Shown here: in pieces, positions 1 to 12,754 of the stretch | How the letters are laid out: each line of letters opens with the position of its first letter | Numbering within the stretch: position 1 is the stretch's first letter | Source of the DNA: Meconema thalassinum | Taxonomy: Eukaryota; Arthropoda; Insecta; Orthoptera; Tettigoniidae | Direction of reading: 5' to 3' | DNA: 64,000 nucleotides | NCBI GenBank assembly: GCA_946902985.2 | Contig: OX336397.1 | Coordinates: 152,141,890-152,205,889, forward strand | The notes under the pieces: model-generated | Told to the model about the DNA's origin: nothing | The model's input: only the letters and a program-made list of their open reading frames with translations | Database searches by the model: none | Made by a program: the position numbers and the translations under genes

Positions 1-804
1 CACCATATAATGAATTATAATACTTTCAGCAAATGTGCTCTTTGCCGCCACTGTCACTGTCACTGTCACTGTCTCTCTCTCTCTGTCTGCTTTCCCAGAC
101 TTAATGATGTTGTTTTTAAAAATCTGCAACAAACGAAATCCCCCAAAAATACCATCAGTCACTAACTTACTTTTCATGCATACACAAAATAACAATAAAA
201 CCAATCATGCCATAATTAACAATAATGAACCTACCTTAGTACAAGTATGGCCGCGGTTCACGTAATATTTTACAAAGAGCATAAGGCACTTGCATCCGTC
301 ACCTTCAAAGATGAACACGAGAATGATGAGTCTCTCTTACCCTCAGAACATATATGTCTCCTCAACAAGATGCAAAGTTAACACTTTACTTTTTTTTTTT
401 GTTCCTATGAGTAGGATGTCATGGAGCGCACAAGTCAGACCGATTCTCACAAGCTTTTGCAATCTCTGCATGAGTATGCGTGAGAATGCAATGATCAGCT
501 TTTCGACAGAGCTGTTTGTCCTTCATCGAGATATCGGGTAACACGTCTGGGTCAGATAACAGCCACCTGCATGTGAACAACAGGCTGTTATCTCTCTCTG
601 CTGCGAGGCACGTACGATGATAAGACCTGTGTCTGTCTGGATCGCCGTGGGTCAGTCTCAATGCTTTCAATTCTCATTGCATTAAGCAAGTTCTCTCTCT
701 GCGTGTGAGCCCTGACCAGTCAAGACAAATAATAATAATAATAATGCATAAGTGTTTTATTAATATCAAAGCGCATAACCTAACGTGACTTCAAATCTGG
801 TTTC
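1..804. other. Unassigned leader with microsatellite and hairpin
   Basis: No gene can be supported here. A CACTGT/CT microsatellite runs from about 45 to 84. An 11-bp perfect inverted repeat (AGATAACAGCC at 554-564, GGCTGTTATCT at 583-593, 18-base loop) could form a hairpin. An ATA run lies near 730-745. The short open frames in this stretch show no recognisable domain and overlap on opposite strands, so they look like chance. Confidence 0.6.
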
Positions 805-819
805 TTACTTTTTCCCCGT

Positions 820-1665
820 TTTCCTCAACGATCTCGAAAAAAAAAATGACGGAAACCATGATTTCAGGTTTTCCATACCTACATTCCCGTAAACTGAACA
901 ACGACACAAATACATCGACATGCCCATCATAAAAATCGCCTCATTCGTTTTCCAAATAACGCGAAAATGAACAAAAAAAACACCTTTTCCATAAGAAAAC
1001 CATGTTTCCAGCTTTTTACCTTTTTCATGTCTATATCCACGTAAAGAGAATAAAGAGACGAAATAAATACTATCACACGCGTCATTCTCACGTTTTCGGT
1101 TTTCCAAAAATCGACAAAAATGTGAAAAACGCATGTTTTGACTCAAAACCCTAACTTCACCTTTCCGACACCTACATTCCCGTAAAGAGCACAACGAGAC
1201 GAAAAAAACGAATCCAAGCACGCCCTCCTAGCATAACCCGTTTTCAAAAAATCGGCAAAAATGTGAAAAACGCATGTTTTGACCCAAAACCCTAACTTCA
1301 CCTTTTCGACACCTACATTCCCGTAAAGAGCACAACGAGACGAAATAAACGAATCCAAGCACGCCCTCCTAGCATGACCCGTTTTCCAAAAATCGGCAAA
1401 AATGTGAAAAACGCATGTTTTGACCCAAAACTCTAAGTTCACCTTTTCGACACCTACATTCCCGTAAAGAGCACAACGAGACGAAAAAACGAATCCAAGC
1501 ACGCCCTCCTAGCATAACCCGTTTTCCAAAAATCGGCAAAAATGTGAAAAACGCACGTTTTGACCCAAAACCCTAACTTCACCTTTTCGACACCGACATT
1601 CCCGTAAAGAGCACGACGAGACGAAATAAACGAATCCAAGCACGCCCTCCTAGCATGGCTCCTTC
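820..1665. repeat. 141-bp tandem satellite, about six copies
   Basis: The motif CATTCCCGTAAA recurs at about 882, 1034, 1175, 1316, 1457 and 1597. The spacing is 140-141 bp apart from the oldest, diverged copies at the left. Copies also share CCAAGCACGCCCTCCTAGCAT (shown here to its 20th base in effect) and a TGTGAAAAACGCA block. The unit is 47 codons long, so minus-strand frames run open across copies and give long but probably meaningless ORFs. The two leftmost copies are clearly more degenerate, which suggests expansion from the right. No flanking target duplication was seen. Copy number and identity are by-eye estimates. Confidence 0.9.
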
Positions 1666-1730
1666 CATTCCAAGGTCGCAGGGGCTCACAACTTCCTAAG
1701 TGAGACAGCTCTCTCACTACCACACTACTA

Positions 1731-2572
1731 ATGTTCAAAGCTTAAATCAAATTACGACTAACATAACCATTCGATCTCTACCAAACTTTGCAACAACATA
1801 CCTTTATGGAGGGAGCATCCTTTGACCAATCTAATAGGTCATTAGCCTAATAGTTTGCGGATGGCGGCCATCTTTATGTCTAAATTGATTCCCCCTATTA
1901 ATTCGAACACGGTGGAACCGATTGGAACGAAATTTGGTACAGAGGTAGCACTAGCAAAGGGCACCTCAGTGTCATGTTTTATATCGACGCCATCTTGACT
2001 GAAACGTAATGGCGGCCACACAAATGTTCAAAGCTTAAATCAAATTACGATTAACCTAATCATCCGATCTCTACCAAATTTTGCAACAACATACCTTTAT
2101 GGAGGGAGCATCCTTTGACCAATCTAATAGGTCATTCGCCTAATAGTTTGCGGATGGCGGCCATCTTTGTGTCAAAATCGATTCCCCCTATTAATTCGAA
2201 CACGGTGAAGCCGAATGGAACGAAATTTGGTACAGAGGTAGCACTAGCAAAGGGCACCTCAGTGTCGTGTTTTATATCGCCGCCATCTTGACGGAAATGT
2301 AATGGCGGCCACACAAATGTTCAAAGCTTAAATCAAATTACGATTAACCTAATCATCCGATCTCTAGCAAATTTTGCAAAAACATACCTTTATGGAGGGA
2401 GCATCCTTTGACCAAACTAATAGGTCATTAGCCTAATATTTTGCGGATGGCGGTCATCTTTGTGTGAAAATCGATTCCCTCTATCAATTCGAACACGGTG
2501 AAACCGAATGGAACGAAATTTGGTTCAGAGGTAGCACTAGCAAAGGGCACCTCAGTGTCATGTTTAATATCC
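1731..2572. repeat. 293-bp tandem repeat, about 2.9 copies
   Basis: Units begin with ATGTTCAAAGCTTAAATCAA at 1731, 2024 and 2317, a period of 293 bp. The third copy breaks off near 2572. Each unit contains GGATGGCGGCCATCTT and a block reading AAATTTGGTACAGAGGTAGC. A diverged inverted relative lies at 34232-34535, so this is a dispersed family. No coding potential is evident. It is probably the body of a non-autonomous element. Confidence 0.85.
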
Positions 2573-2699
2573 CTAGAGCACGTTGTATTTCAACAAGCTA
2601 CTACAACCAACATTCAATCATACTCCTTGAAAAGGACAAAGAGTTATAACAATACCCATGCATTTAGGAGAAAGTAGGCTATATGTTCTTTGCTGAACA

Positions 2700-3129
2700 T
2701 CCTATTTGCTTTTCTGTGTATCTTTAAGTACGCCTATAACTCGTGTTTGAATGTTTGGAGCATCTTAAAATTAGGTATCCATGAGAGTTAATAATTCAAT
2801 CATATATAAAACTCTTCACCGTACTTCTCATAGAAAGGTTGGTATAGAAAAAACATTTCAAAATACATGCTAAAATAGACGAAATAAAAAAAATATCCTA
2901 AAAGTACGACCAAGGCATATGTTGCGCTTCTCATTGTGAGACACAAAATTCGGGAGTCTATAAAGAGTCTCCGAAAACCACATTTTAAGGACCTTAAATA
3001 AACTGTGTCTGTGATATTTCCAGAAAACTAACTTCGCTCTGATAAACGTATAAAGGAATAACAAGCCCCTAACCATTGCAACAGTAGCTGGTTATTAATA
3101 CCGAAGACCGTTCGAAGAGCGGGTACTAG
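2700..3129 (+). mobile_element. Helitron-like element, 5'-truncated
   Basis: This segment aligns by eye with the left part of the Helitron-type element at 12755-14550. Shared blocks read CTATAACTCGTG/CTTATAACTCAAG, then TTCCAGAAAACTAA, then CAAGCCCCTAACC. It ends in a small hairpin (CCGTTCGAAGAGCGG) followed by CTAG at 3126-3129 and then T, the classical Helitron 3' end. No TC-type 5' end was found, so the copy is probably truncated. Confidence 0.6.
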
Positions 3130-4569
3130 TTTTTATATAGAGAGAGATATACTGCACCACTCGGCGTTGACGGTGTTTTACAGGTTTTAATCGGTAACCG
3201 TTAATACCTTTAGGATAGAAAATTAAATTTTAAAGCTCGTATGTGCCATCAAAAGTTTGCTATTTCTTACCGTTCTCTTTTTATTTGAAATGGAAATATG
3301 AAATTTTGAAACCAAAGGGTTTAGTGACGTCCATATAATAGTCGCCATTTTTAAATAGTGCAAAATATCGAAATCAAAAGTAGCCTATGTGTAGGCCTGA
3401 TAAATCAGCTACGTCCATGCAAAATTTCATTTAAATCGGACCAGTTGTTCTTGCGTGATTGAGTAACAGGACGACAGACAGACAAACACCATCTCATTCT
3501 TTATATATTAGTGTGATAATAAAATAATACATTTTAAATCTCTACTCATTACAAAACAAAGTCGCCGATTCTTGGATGCTCCGGGCAATCTCAAGAACCA
3601 CTGGGTGGATTTTGATGCGGTAATCACCAGTCTGTAAAAGATTTCTCGAGAAAGGTTTCTGTTGAAAATATTCATTTGTAATCAATCGACGCCGAGCAGT
3701 AACGATTTCAGTGGATCGAGTCGAAAGAAAAACTACTATCCGTGCGCATTTTAAGCTTACGCTAGGTAAACTGATCATCATATCTACATACTATGAGTGT
3801 AATAATTGTTCCGCATGAAAGGTTCTACAAAAAAGTCCCGGTCAGCATATTTCTAACTTCAATACATCACACATTATAAGTGTTATGAGGTTTTCATTTC
3901 TTCCAACAATCTTCATTCAATTACTAGCTAGCGAACGAGCCTATCACCTCAGTTTCCGCCTTAGTTCGCAGACACACAGTCAAGTTTAGATTGGACGGAA
4001 GGGGGATTCGTGTTTCATGCACCTCGCCATTCTTAAATTACGTCTGGCAAGAATTCGGTGCACATGCTATCTCCATGATAATATAATTAATAGTCCAGTC
4101 AGTGATTTGAACCCATCATCTCGAGACGGGAAACGGATATAGGTCGTAGTTCATTGAAATCGAAAAAATACGCCTTTCTTTACGCTGGGTAAGCCGTTAC
4201 AGATACTGGGTGAATCTAGGAATATATAAAATAAATAATCGATATTAAATAAATGAATAATATTAAATCCATAAATAAATAAAAGTTGAATATTAATAAG
4301 AGATATTTCATTTGTCCACGTTACACGGATGACCACAGTGCTGTGGCGTCACGCAACTGGTTTGGTCTTGTTTGAAAAGGTAACGAGAAACACGCCACCT
4401 GCAATAGCCGTCCGAGCTAACCCTCGACAGGTTTATTCTCGTTGAAACGACGGCGTGACTTTGAGCGAGCCACACATAACACTACCCGCATAGCCGTCAT
4501 GACAAAGCGAACCTTCCGATGGATAATAACAATAATCGATAATAAGTATTCAATAAATAAAAATATATA
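3130..4569. other. Gene-free stretch with a repeat terminus
   Basis: No gene seen. At about 3380-3516 a block ends in GACGACAGACAGACAAACACC and TTTATATATTAG. This resembles, read on the minus strand, the 5' end of a Helitron-type or similar insect repeat; its other end was not located. From 4200 the sequence is AT-rich. The minus-strand frame at 3542-3781 has no recognisable domain. Confidence 0.5.
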
Positions 4570-5059
4570 AAAATTAAAAAATAAGGGTCCCAGGATTCAA
4601 CCTGGGAGGAGTCTTTGTGACTCATGGCGAATGGGAGTGAATTAAGTCGCTGTTCACAACAAGAGAATCCAACTAGCCTCCTTCACTCCAACTCCAGCAT
4701 GTAAACCACTCGAGATGCCCCCTGTTAAGCCGAGCAACCCAGTGGAAGGTTGGGTAATGAATCCCAGCGGGAAACTAGCTCGGCGAGCCGATCAGTGATG
4801 GGGCCTCCAAGGCTCGAAACCTTTGTAGTATCTTGGTCAGTGTAAAATATCACTGAGCCCAATCTACAGTTTTTCAACTGTTTAAAGCATACAGGAAAGT
4901 TCAGCAGAACCTACTACCTAAGGTGGTAACCAATCAGCAATCGTCGAAAGTGACTCATGCGGGCCTTCAGATTCTGGGGGAGCCCGAACCGACATGCTTG
5001 GAGGTATCGGAGACTCCACAAAAAAAAAAAAAAAAAAAAAAAAAAAGAATATCAAACAA
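4570..5059 (+). other. Probable 5' region of a degenerate LINE
   Basis: This moderately GC-rich block (CCCAGCGGGAAACTAGCTCG and neighbours) precedes the endonuclease remnant of the LINE at 5060. It has the character of a retrotransposon 5' untranslated region, but this is an inference from position. A 27-base poly(A) tract occupies 5020-5046 at its right edge. Confidence 0.4.
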
Positions 5060-7275
5060 AAGCGTCGAAACTTCTTTGCTACCGTTAATGTGAATTCTCT
5101 TTTAAAGGTCGGCAAACTGAAACACTAAACAGACACACTCTCTCAACATAAAATTCCTATCACACCAACTCAAGAAACAAGGTTTACAGATGAACATGCT
5201 TTCGAATCACAAGGTTACAGAATTTATAAGGTAAGACCGGCAAACGTGTAATGAAAAATGTTCCTCATCTTGGCATAGGATTTATTGTCACGGACTTAGC
5301 CTCTCTAGCAGCCGAGTCTCGGCTCTTTCATTCCGTAGTGCAAACAGGATGGACACTATTGTCAACGTTCACGCACCGATTAATCAGGCAAACAAAGCAG
5401 ACCCAAAAGGAACAGATACATTTTGGGAAGATCAGGAGGACATTCAAATACCCGACAAGCACACTATTATCATGTTGGGGGATTTCAATGCTCAACTCGG
5501 ATAAGAAAGAAAACATCAAAACATTGTAGGAAATTATCCGGCTCACCAGAGAACCAACCGTAATGGGGAGAGACTCAATGAACTCTGTAGGGCATTCAAA
5601 CTACTTATGAAATCGACAGCTTTCAAGCACTTACCCGAGAAACAAAATACTTGGACATCCCCAAATCCCGTTCTTGGTGAGTTCCAGATCGATCACGTAG
5701 CCATTGCTTGGAAAGCGGAACGAGAGTTACAAAATGTGAAGATTCTGCGAAGTGCCAACCTTGACTCTGATCATTACCTTTCTAAAGTCAAACTTAAACT
5801 CATTCAACAAAATACCAGGAAGGTCCTTGGATCCACAGAACTGGGAACAACTACAAGAGGCCCTGGTTGACAGCTAAGAAGACAGTCCCCTTCACGCAAC
5901 CGAAGAAGCATGCCTGATGGACCAGTGAGTGTAATGTGGTAATAAGGAAAAGACAACTTGCCTGCCATAGATGGAGCTCATTGAGAAACGCAGATAACTG
6001 GGAGAAGTTCCTAGATACAAGAAAAAACAACGCAAAAATTATACGTGGGATAAAAAGTGCCTTCGACAAGAATCAGCTAGTACAAATTCAGCAGGATTTC
6101 GAGAAGAACAATGCTCGAGACTTCTACGGAATTTTCAAACAGAATCTCAATAATTACACCTCACCAAACCAACACTTCAAAAATCTCGACGGAAAACTGC
6201 TCACAATGACAATGACAACTGCCAATTCCTGGCTAAATACTTTGAAACACTCCTCAACTGAGAAGCCCCAGAATCCACATTTCAATTCGAAGAAAATGCA
6301 CACTTTCACGCTGATTCACTTCCACCGACAAAAGATGAAATCAAACAGTCATTGATAAACAATAAGGCACCAGGTAAAAACTTGATAACATCTCCACTAT
6401 TGAAATATGCTGGAGACAAGGCAGTTGACAAGTTAACTAAGATACCAGGCGATATTTGAGAAACAGAGAAATTTCTGGGGGCTGGACCTCAGACCTTATT
6501 CACTCTCAATATCTCCTTCAGGAAAACCAAGTGTATAAGTAATATAACGCTGGCACCAAGAGAACTAGCCATTGCAAGAGGAAAGATCAAGCGGCCAGAA
6601 AAGTTCAAATACCTAGGTGAATGGATAGAGCTTAATATCTCTGAGAAGAAGGCTTTTACATCTCGAATGACAAAAATGGAAACTGCATACCAGTTAACCA
6701 AGGGAATATATAACAAGAAATCATTGCACAGTCATCCGACAGGAACCGTTATATGCTGCAGAGTGTCTTAGGGTGCAACGAAAAGGTCTTATGGAGAAAC
6801 TTGAAACAAAAGAAAGGAAGATATTACGGAAAGTCTTGGGCCCAGTCAAGGAAAACGGTGATTACAGACGGAAGCACAACCATGAACTCCGCACACATAT
6901 TACCAAAATCACTGACATGATGAGAAAGAGGAGGATTGTGTTGTATGGTCATTTAACAAAATTGAGCACAATGTGATTGTCAAACAAAATCATAACTTAC
7001 TTTCTGGGTAATAGAAACAAGGGAGCGTGGTTTGGAGAGGTAGGAAAGTATTTAAAACAAGTGGGAATTACATACGATATTCAGATGCGTACGCCCATTA
7101 AGGTGAAACTGTTAAGCACCTGAGTTTCCAGGAAAAGCCTAAACTAACAACAGCCAAGACGTGAACTGAGACCAGGAAACAGCAGCACCCAGAACACACG
7201 AGACGTTACTGGGCGAATGTTAAAGCTCGAGGCACAGAGGAGTTGAATTAACGTGGTCCATAGCTGGCCGAAACG
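5060..7275 (+). pseudogene. Degenerate non-LTR retrotransposon (endonuclease to RT C-terminus)
   Basis: Translation in shifting frames shows the order of a LINE ORF2. First come endonuclease pieces (LGIGFIVTD near 5270, IIMLGDFNAQLG near 5465, a terminal FQIDHVAI and LDSDH between 5680 and 5780). A linker follows (5936-6200) and then RT remnants ending in KFKYLGEWIEL (about 6603). A C-terminal block, KERKILRKVLGPVKENG, lies near 6810-6850. Stops and frameshifts occur throughout, and the catalytic palm region with its FADD box is missing. The element cannot be active. Fragments of this type (craniofacial-development-protein-2-like endonuclease) are common in insect genomes. The exact clade (RTE or Jockey-related) is not resolved. 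Confidence 0.8.
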
Positions 7276-7672
7276 TCAACAAGAAGAAGAAACAAATTTA
7301 TCAAATATAAAATAATAAATTCATAAAAATTAAATGCTAAATAAATAGACATAAAATATAAATTAATCAATCATGTTGGATCGACCGCTCGGGCTATCCT
7401 GTCGTGCGCAGCTAGGTGTCATGTTACATGACTTCGTGGAAACCCACACTTAACCTTGCAAACGTCCATCATAAAAAGAATAACGCTATTGGAATTGGCC
7501 TGTCCTATGGATAGAGGGGATGGAGGCATTTCGTTTGAGCCCTCGCATGATAATCTCCGATTACGCGTTTGGATGGTATCTACTATTTTTGGAAATCTCG
7601 AGTCGATGACTCTGTAGTTGATCAATAATCGATAAATCGATCATCAATAAAGAGTTATAAATACATATTAAA
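7276..7672. other. AT-rich spacer, no gene
   Basis: No gene seen. A block at about 7500-7560 (GGAGGCATTTCGTTTGAGCCC) resembles one at 12185-12215, so it is repetitive. Confidence 0.5.
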
Positions 7673-8138
7673 TCTTATATATAAAAGTGAAAGTCTGTAT
7701 GTATGTGGGTGTGTATGTGGGTGGGTGGGTTTGTTCCGTATACAAATCTACACCGTTCCACCAATCTCAACCAAATTTTGCATACACATAGTTTAGGACC
7801 CAGAAGGAACGGCTGGCTACATGAATTTTCGATAGTCTTTCTCATTCATCTGATTTCGGTCCTTTTGTACTCGAGCAAAGGCTAATATAAAGTCATAAAA
7901 TATACTCATGAAGGAATGGCAAGGCAGATCATTTCCATGGCAACATAGCTCAAGTCGAGACACGGCCGACTGGATGCGAGTTGCGCTCTGCACTACCGGT
8001 ATAGAAAATTAGGATCTTTGCTTGAAATCCCGTTAGTTACTCAACTGCTCACACAGCACTGTCAACCGAGTATAGCATAGCAAAGACGTGACACTATTTG
8101 TCAGTATAATTCCCGCAATATCAAAATGCACATTATAT

Positions 8139-8458
8139 CACAAAATAATATAAGAATAATAACCCCTGGCAATACAGCCCATGAAGGGCCTAGGCCTACC
8201 AAGCGACCGCTGCCCAGCCATTTAGCCTGCAGATATTGGGGTGTCGCGTGATCAGCGCATCGGGTCCCCTCGGCCGTTAATCTTGATTTTCGTGATCAGG
8301 GTGCTGCCTCACTGTCAGACAGCTACTCAATTGTCCTCACGAGGCTGAGTGCACCCGGTTCCAGCCCTCACGTCAGTTTCTAAAATCCCTGACGGAGCCG
8401 GGAATCAGGGTGAGAGGCAGGCAGGCTACCCCTACACCACGGGGTCGGCCACAAAATA
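8139..8458 (-). mobile_element. tRNA-derived SINE with 9-bp target duplication
   Basis: The SINE proper is about 8148-8449 on the minus strand and is flanked by CACAAAATA at 8139-8147 and 8450-8458. Its 5' end reads GACCCCGTGGTGTAGGGGTAG, which contains a tRNA-like A box (TGGTGTAGGGGTAG). The B-box region has lost its core: GCCGGGAATCAGGGTG sits where a GGTTCGANTCC-type sequence would be expected. The tail on the minus strand is AT-rich. The long tRNA-unrelated body (AAGGGCCTAGGCC and following) belongs to a SINE type that I recall as abundant in polyneopteran genomes. The intact target duplication marks a single insertion event. Confidence 0.8.
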
Positions 8459-8699
8459 CAATAGCTTGATATTAAATGACAGAAACCAAACATACCATCG
8501 CACCTTATTAAAATAGAATTCCATTAGGTTCACTCGATTTTTATAAACCTTTATGAACTTTCCTGCTGGCAAGACCGCTGCTGAGTGGAGAGGATTACAG
8601 ATCTGAGAAATGCAATCCAAACATTTCATACAATAAATTATTTCCACTGTGAATACAACTTAAACCAGACTTTCAGTTTTCATTGTAGAAAAAGATATT

Positions 8700-9560
8700 G
8701 CTGAAATTGTAATTTGATGATGATAGTTGATGTTAAAGGGCCTAACATGGAGGCTATAGGCCTCTTAATTCTTTGGGATGAAAATGAAGGATGATAAAAT
8801 GAACACTAGAACTAAAAATAACTACAACTTACAACCAAATTACGGATTAGGAGAACAAAAGGACACAAAGGAAGGAATAAGGGAAATAAAATGCAGGTAA
8901 ATGAAATGTTCTCAACCCTCAAAAAAAATGAGAATTGACGGATTTGGTAAGGTGTGCCATGAAAGGCAAATAGGAAGGGAAATAGGAGAGAGACCTCCCC
9001 TCAAGAGCCGTGAGCCCTTGAGAGTGTAGCATCTCCAGTGGTGGGGCTACACACACCCTGCCTCCTTTATGACCTCGTGCAGAAGGGAGGAGATATGATG
9101 AAATGAAAAAACAAGAGATCTGACCCTTCGAAGAATGAGGGTATAAGGAAAGATGAAACACGGTCTAATTAAGGCGGGAATTTGAAAGACTTCTTAGACC
9201 TCAGATATCCTAATACCGTCAGGGTCGGAAGAGAACAAGAGTTGACCAGTAAATATGCCAGACAGGACCCCTGCACAATTAAGTGGAAGCAATCGCGAAC
9301 TCAGCGGGGTCCCCTGATCGCTAACCAGCGTCCCACAAGTTGTAAGCCCCTGAAGGAGGGGGAGTGTCGTAATGTCGTAAGTGAACGAAAGGTGACCAAG
9401 GGTGATCGACAGGTACGATGACAGAAGGGAGCCGGGCACAAGTAAGTGAAAGCAATAGCGCACTCAGCTAGGGTCCCGTGGTCTCCAAACCCACATCCCT
9501 TTAGTCGTGAGCCCCTGGGGGATGTACTGAAGAATGATTCAAGAGAATCGCAAGAAAACA
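8700..9560. repeat. Dispersed repeat with two internal direct copies
   Basis: Repetitive, non-coding block. It opens with TTAAAGGGCCTAACATGGAG, a phrase typical of a widespread insect repeat. Two related copies begin near 9277 and 9438 and share AAGTGGAAGCAAT/AAGTGAAAGCAAT, CTCAGC, GTCCC and GAGCCCCTG-type motifs, about 160 bp apart. The overlapping minus-strand frames at 8919-9573 carry no domain. Confidence 0.55.
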
Positions 9561-11102
9561 TCATTATACCCATTTTTCAAAATATAACTTATGGATATGC
9601 ACTGGACTGTTGATTCCATAGTTAATTGGATATCATCGTAGGTATGAGAGGCAAAGAAGTCACTATCATGTGCGTTACTAGCATTGGTCAACTACTATCC
9701 CGGCATTTGCCTGGACAGAGTGTAGAAAAACCTCACTCAGGATAGTTTCAAACCTACGATGTCTGGACTTGCTACAGCTGCCCTCGCAACCGTGGTGCAC
9801 GATTATACGAACACAACTACGGTGCGGGACTCTCAAAATGACGACTACACACAACAGACGAAGGAGTGTTTGTGTCCGGAACAAAGTTATCGCCGGAAAT
9901 CACGTAAGACAATCATCACACCAAACTCTGTCTCACGTAAACTCGGGAAATGAAAGCACACCTCCTGTGGGGGACCAAGAGTAGTGTTGAATGCGACATC
10001 TTCCATCGGTACTGGCAACTGGCATATGTAATGCCATTTTAGATATGTTTTGTTCTCTTTCATAATAGCTTTAAACTGCCTGTTCATTTAACATCAGACA
10101 AGATAGGTTGCAGCACCATTTTCATTGCCAGTTGGATCGCATCCCTCCTGCCTGCCCATTCAACACTCAAACACGTACAGGATCTTTTCACAGTAGCGTT
10201 CCATTCGTATTTACGTCTTTTTCCAGAACTAGCACTGACGTAATTTCGTTTCTTACTACCATCTATTTGAGTTTTTGAACTTCGCTAAACCCATAACATA
10301 TTAAACAATAGACAAATCATTTTCTAAATGAAACATTGTCATTACTTCAAGTAAGTTATCGTATTTATTAAATTTATATTCATTCAATGTCATTTAAATT
10401 AGATTGCATAATGATTTTAATATATTATTTCATCTCAGTCACATTTATAATTAGCCTATATTTGCTTTTTCATTGCTTTCTTATCAGACACCATATACTT
10501 TGAGCTAACCTCTTTACTTTCCACAACGTCGTGTTACTTGAAGCCGCTTTCATTAGAAAAGGCTTATGAATTTTTAAGCATACAGGCTCTTCATTAGTTA
10601 TACACAGATTGGTGAAGTATTGATATTCCAAGTCTGCCATTTCAAACTTTTGACCTATCTTACGAAATACTTTAGGGGCTAAAGAAGAAGCCCAATGTGT
10701 TCTCAATCAATGCATCTCATTTGACATTATACTGGGATTACACGTTGCTGCTTTTACTTTAACTAGGTGAGATAGGTTAGTTGGTTCCTCTGTTTATGGG
10801 CTGCGACATCGCGGTCATGCAGCCCTGTATACTTTGGATGTGTGTAGAATCTGCCTGATAACCGGTGTTAATTGTGATGGCTGTATTATTGTGTGTTGTA
10901 TGCAATTCAGGTAAGGACTACAGACAGTCAATTTTAAGTAGTTCCTACTTTTTCTACCAAATGCTACCATCAACGACATCCTGCTGCAAACTTGGCTAAT
11001 AGATACCCCCGCAACCAGACGGTGAACCTTGGAACTTAATAGCGCTAATCAAATTTTACTTTCACACGAGTGTAGTTAGTGGAAGGCTCTTTTACATCAC
11101 AT
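9561..11102. other. Gene-free interior of the Helitron candidate
   Basis: I see no supportable gene. The frames at 9678-9984 overlap on both strands and have no domain. The 78-codon minus frame at 10470-10706 is likewise unassigned. Confidence 0.45.
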
Positions 11103-11272
11103 AAATCTATGTCCTATGACATGGGCCCAGCGGCTTTACTTCCCCACCGAAGGAAGGCATACTGAAGGATTTTTAACGCTCTTCAAAACTCCGATGACTT
11201 CGGCCGGGTTTTAACCCACGACCTGGGCCATAGAAGCTCAGCATGCTACCAAATACGCCACCAAAGCCGCTC
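11103..11272 (-). mobile_element. tRNA-derived SINE remnant
   Basis: Read on the minus strand from 11272, the sequence begins GCGGCTTTGGTGGCGTATTT. This gives an A box (TGGCGTATTTGGTAGCATG) and then a B box (GTGGGTTAAAACCCG, near 11200-11215). Downstream it keeps SINE-type body sequence ending in GGAAGTAAAGCCGC. No target duplication was found, and the 3' part is short, so it is probably truncated. Confidence 0.65.
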
Positions 11273-11847
11273 AATATGAGATAATAGGAATGTAAATACA
11301 GCAATACTATTCCCTAATATGCAGCTATTGTAGCCTATACACTGCTTTATGTATATGAATAAGCCATTTCTCATTAATCACACCATTTGTGCGGGGTTAA
11401 AAATCGTAAGTATATTTGACTCCAGAAGGATGACTTTATATTCCAAATATTGAATAATTTAAATATTGTTTCCTTTCAAAAAGGCAGATGCAACAATTTA
11501 AAAATGAAAGAGAACTATGTGAACAAGACGTCTCAATTACACCCATTACAAGAGCAATAAAGACTATCAGGAAAGTACCATAATTGTGAGACTAGGTCCT
11601 TGAGAAACGTGCATATACAGCCGTTTTTGTTATTGATGCATTCTCTACTACGTTATTGTACTCCACAGTACCTTTCGCCTAGATTTACAATGAGTTAATA
11701 TGGCACTTGATTAACTTCAGAGCCCAAGATAACTATGTTTTAAACTCACTTAGGGACAAAGTGAATATACCTTGCGTAATATATTGGCATGTATCTATCT
11801 ATAACATGTAAATACACCTCTCGGGCAACGCCGGGTAAAATAGCTAG

Positions 11848-12754
11848 TAATAAATAAATCTAAAAATAAGCTGGAAAAGGACCTAAACTGACCAAGGGAA
11901 GTCAACAGAGATGAGCTCGGCGAATGTAAGTGGGAGCAATGGTGGACTTTTGTGTTAAATCTACTTAAATTTGGAAAAATCTATTTGGAATTTTGGGGCA
12001 TTCTGGGGGGTAGGGGTTGTGGGAGATAAAGGTAGGTGGTAGAGAAGGGGGCATGGAGCCATCTACCATAACTATTGGGAATTCCGCCAATTTAGAAGAT
12101 ACATTAAGTGCGCATGCGCACTAAAAATCCTTAATTTCGTGGATGGGGGTAAATTTTATCTTAGGGCGAAATGACTTGTCCTAAAAAGGAGATGGAGCCC
12201 TTTCGCTTGAGCCCTTACACAGCTTTCTTCGGGATGTATTGCGGGTTGCCTGTTCAGTTACCCCAGGGATAGGACCTCTTTACTTACGAGCACGGGCAAC
12301 TGCACACCAAGTAACTAGCGGTGTGTTTGTTCGTTCATGTGACACTAATTAATTCACGTTATAATTGTCTGGTTGGAATATGTAAGTGTTACCATACTTC
12401 ACTATTGAACACATTATTTAGGGCCTCACCGATTGTGTAGGAATGACTGATTTACCTGGCACACAGCACATACAGTATAGTGCGGTCTGTTATAATGTAC
12501 AGAAGCTGGTAACCCTTTTATAACCCCACTAAGCAGCGCACACTTATCATCCAACTCTCGGCATACCACTGCATGCCTCTCCTCTAGCGTCGCACATTTT
12601 AACTGGCACAATTTTTTGCGAACGTTCTCTTTTCTCACCACAGTGGCGTAATCCTCCTCCCCTGAAGTAGTGTTTAAAAATTCTCTACCTGTACTTAGAT
12701 TGCACTATGTACACAGGATTTCCAAAATAAATTCTGGGCCTCTATTGCCAATTA
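11848..12754. other. Gene-free spacer
   Basis: No gene seen. It contains one block (ATGGAGCCCTTTCGCTTGAG near 12190) resembling sequence at about 7530. The 71-codon minus frame at 12426-12641 has no recognisable domain. Confidence 0.45.

Larger units (their letters stand above)
7673..11847 (+). mobile_element. Helitron-type element (candidate, 4175 bp) carrying nested SINEs
   Basis: The left end reads A|TCTTATATATAAAAGTG at 7673. The right end reads CGGGCAACGCCGGGTAAAATAG, then CTAG at 11844-11847, then T. That gives the A|TC...CTAG|T insertion pattern with a GC-rich subterminal hairpin typical of Helitrons. No Rep or helicase ORF is present, so it is non-autonomous. Inside are a complete SINE (8148-8449), a second SINE remnant (about 11103-11272) and dispersed-repeat blocks (8700-9560). 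The two ends could belong to different elements; the matching AT target is the only evidence linking them. Confidence 0.5.

Noticed and set aside
419..670. 83-codon ORFs on both strands
   Set aside because: They overlap antisense, have no recognisable domain and no splice context.
805..1738. Minus-strand ORFs of 94-138 codons
   Set aside because: They are translations of the 141-bp satellite, open because the unit is a multiple of three.
8139..8458. tRNA gene
   Set aside because: Only the A-box half is tRNA-like, the B box is lost, and the 9-bp target duplication marks it as a SINE.
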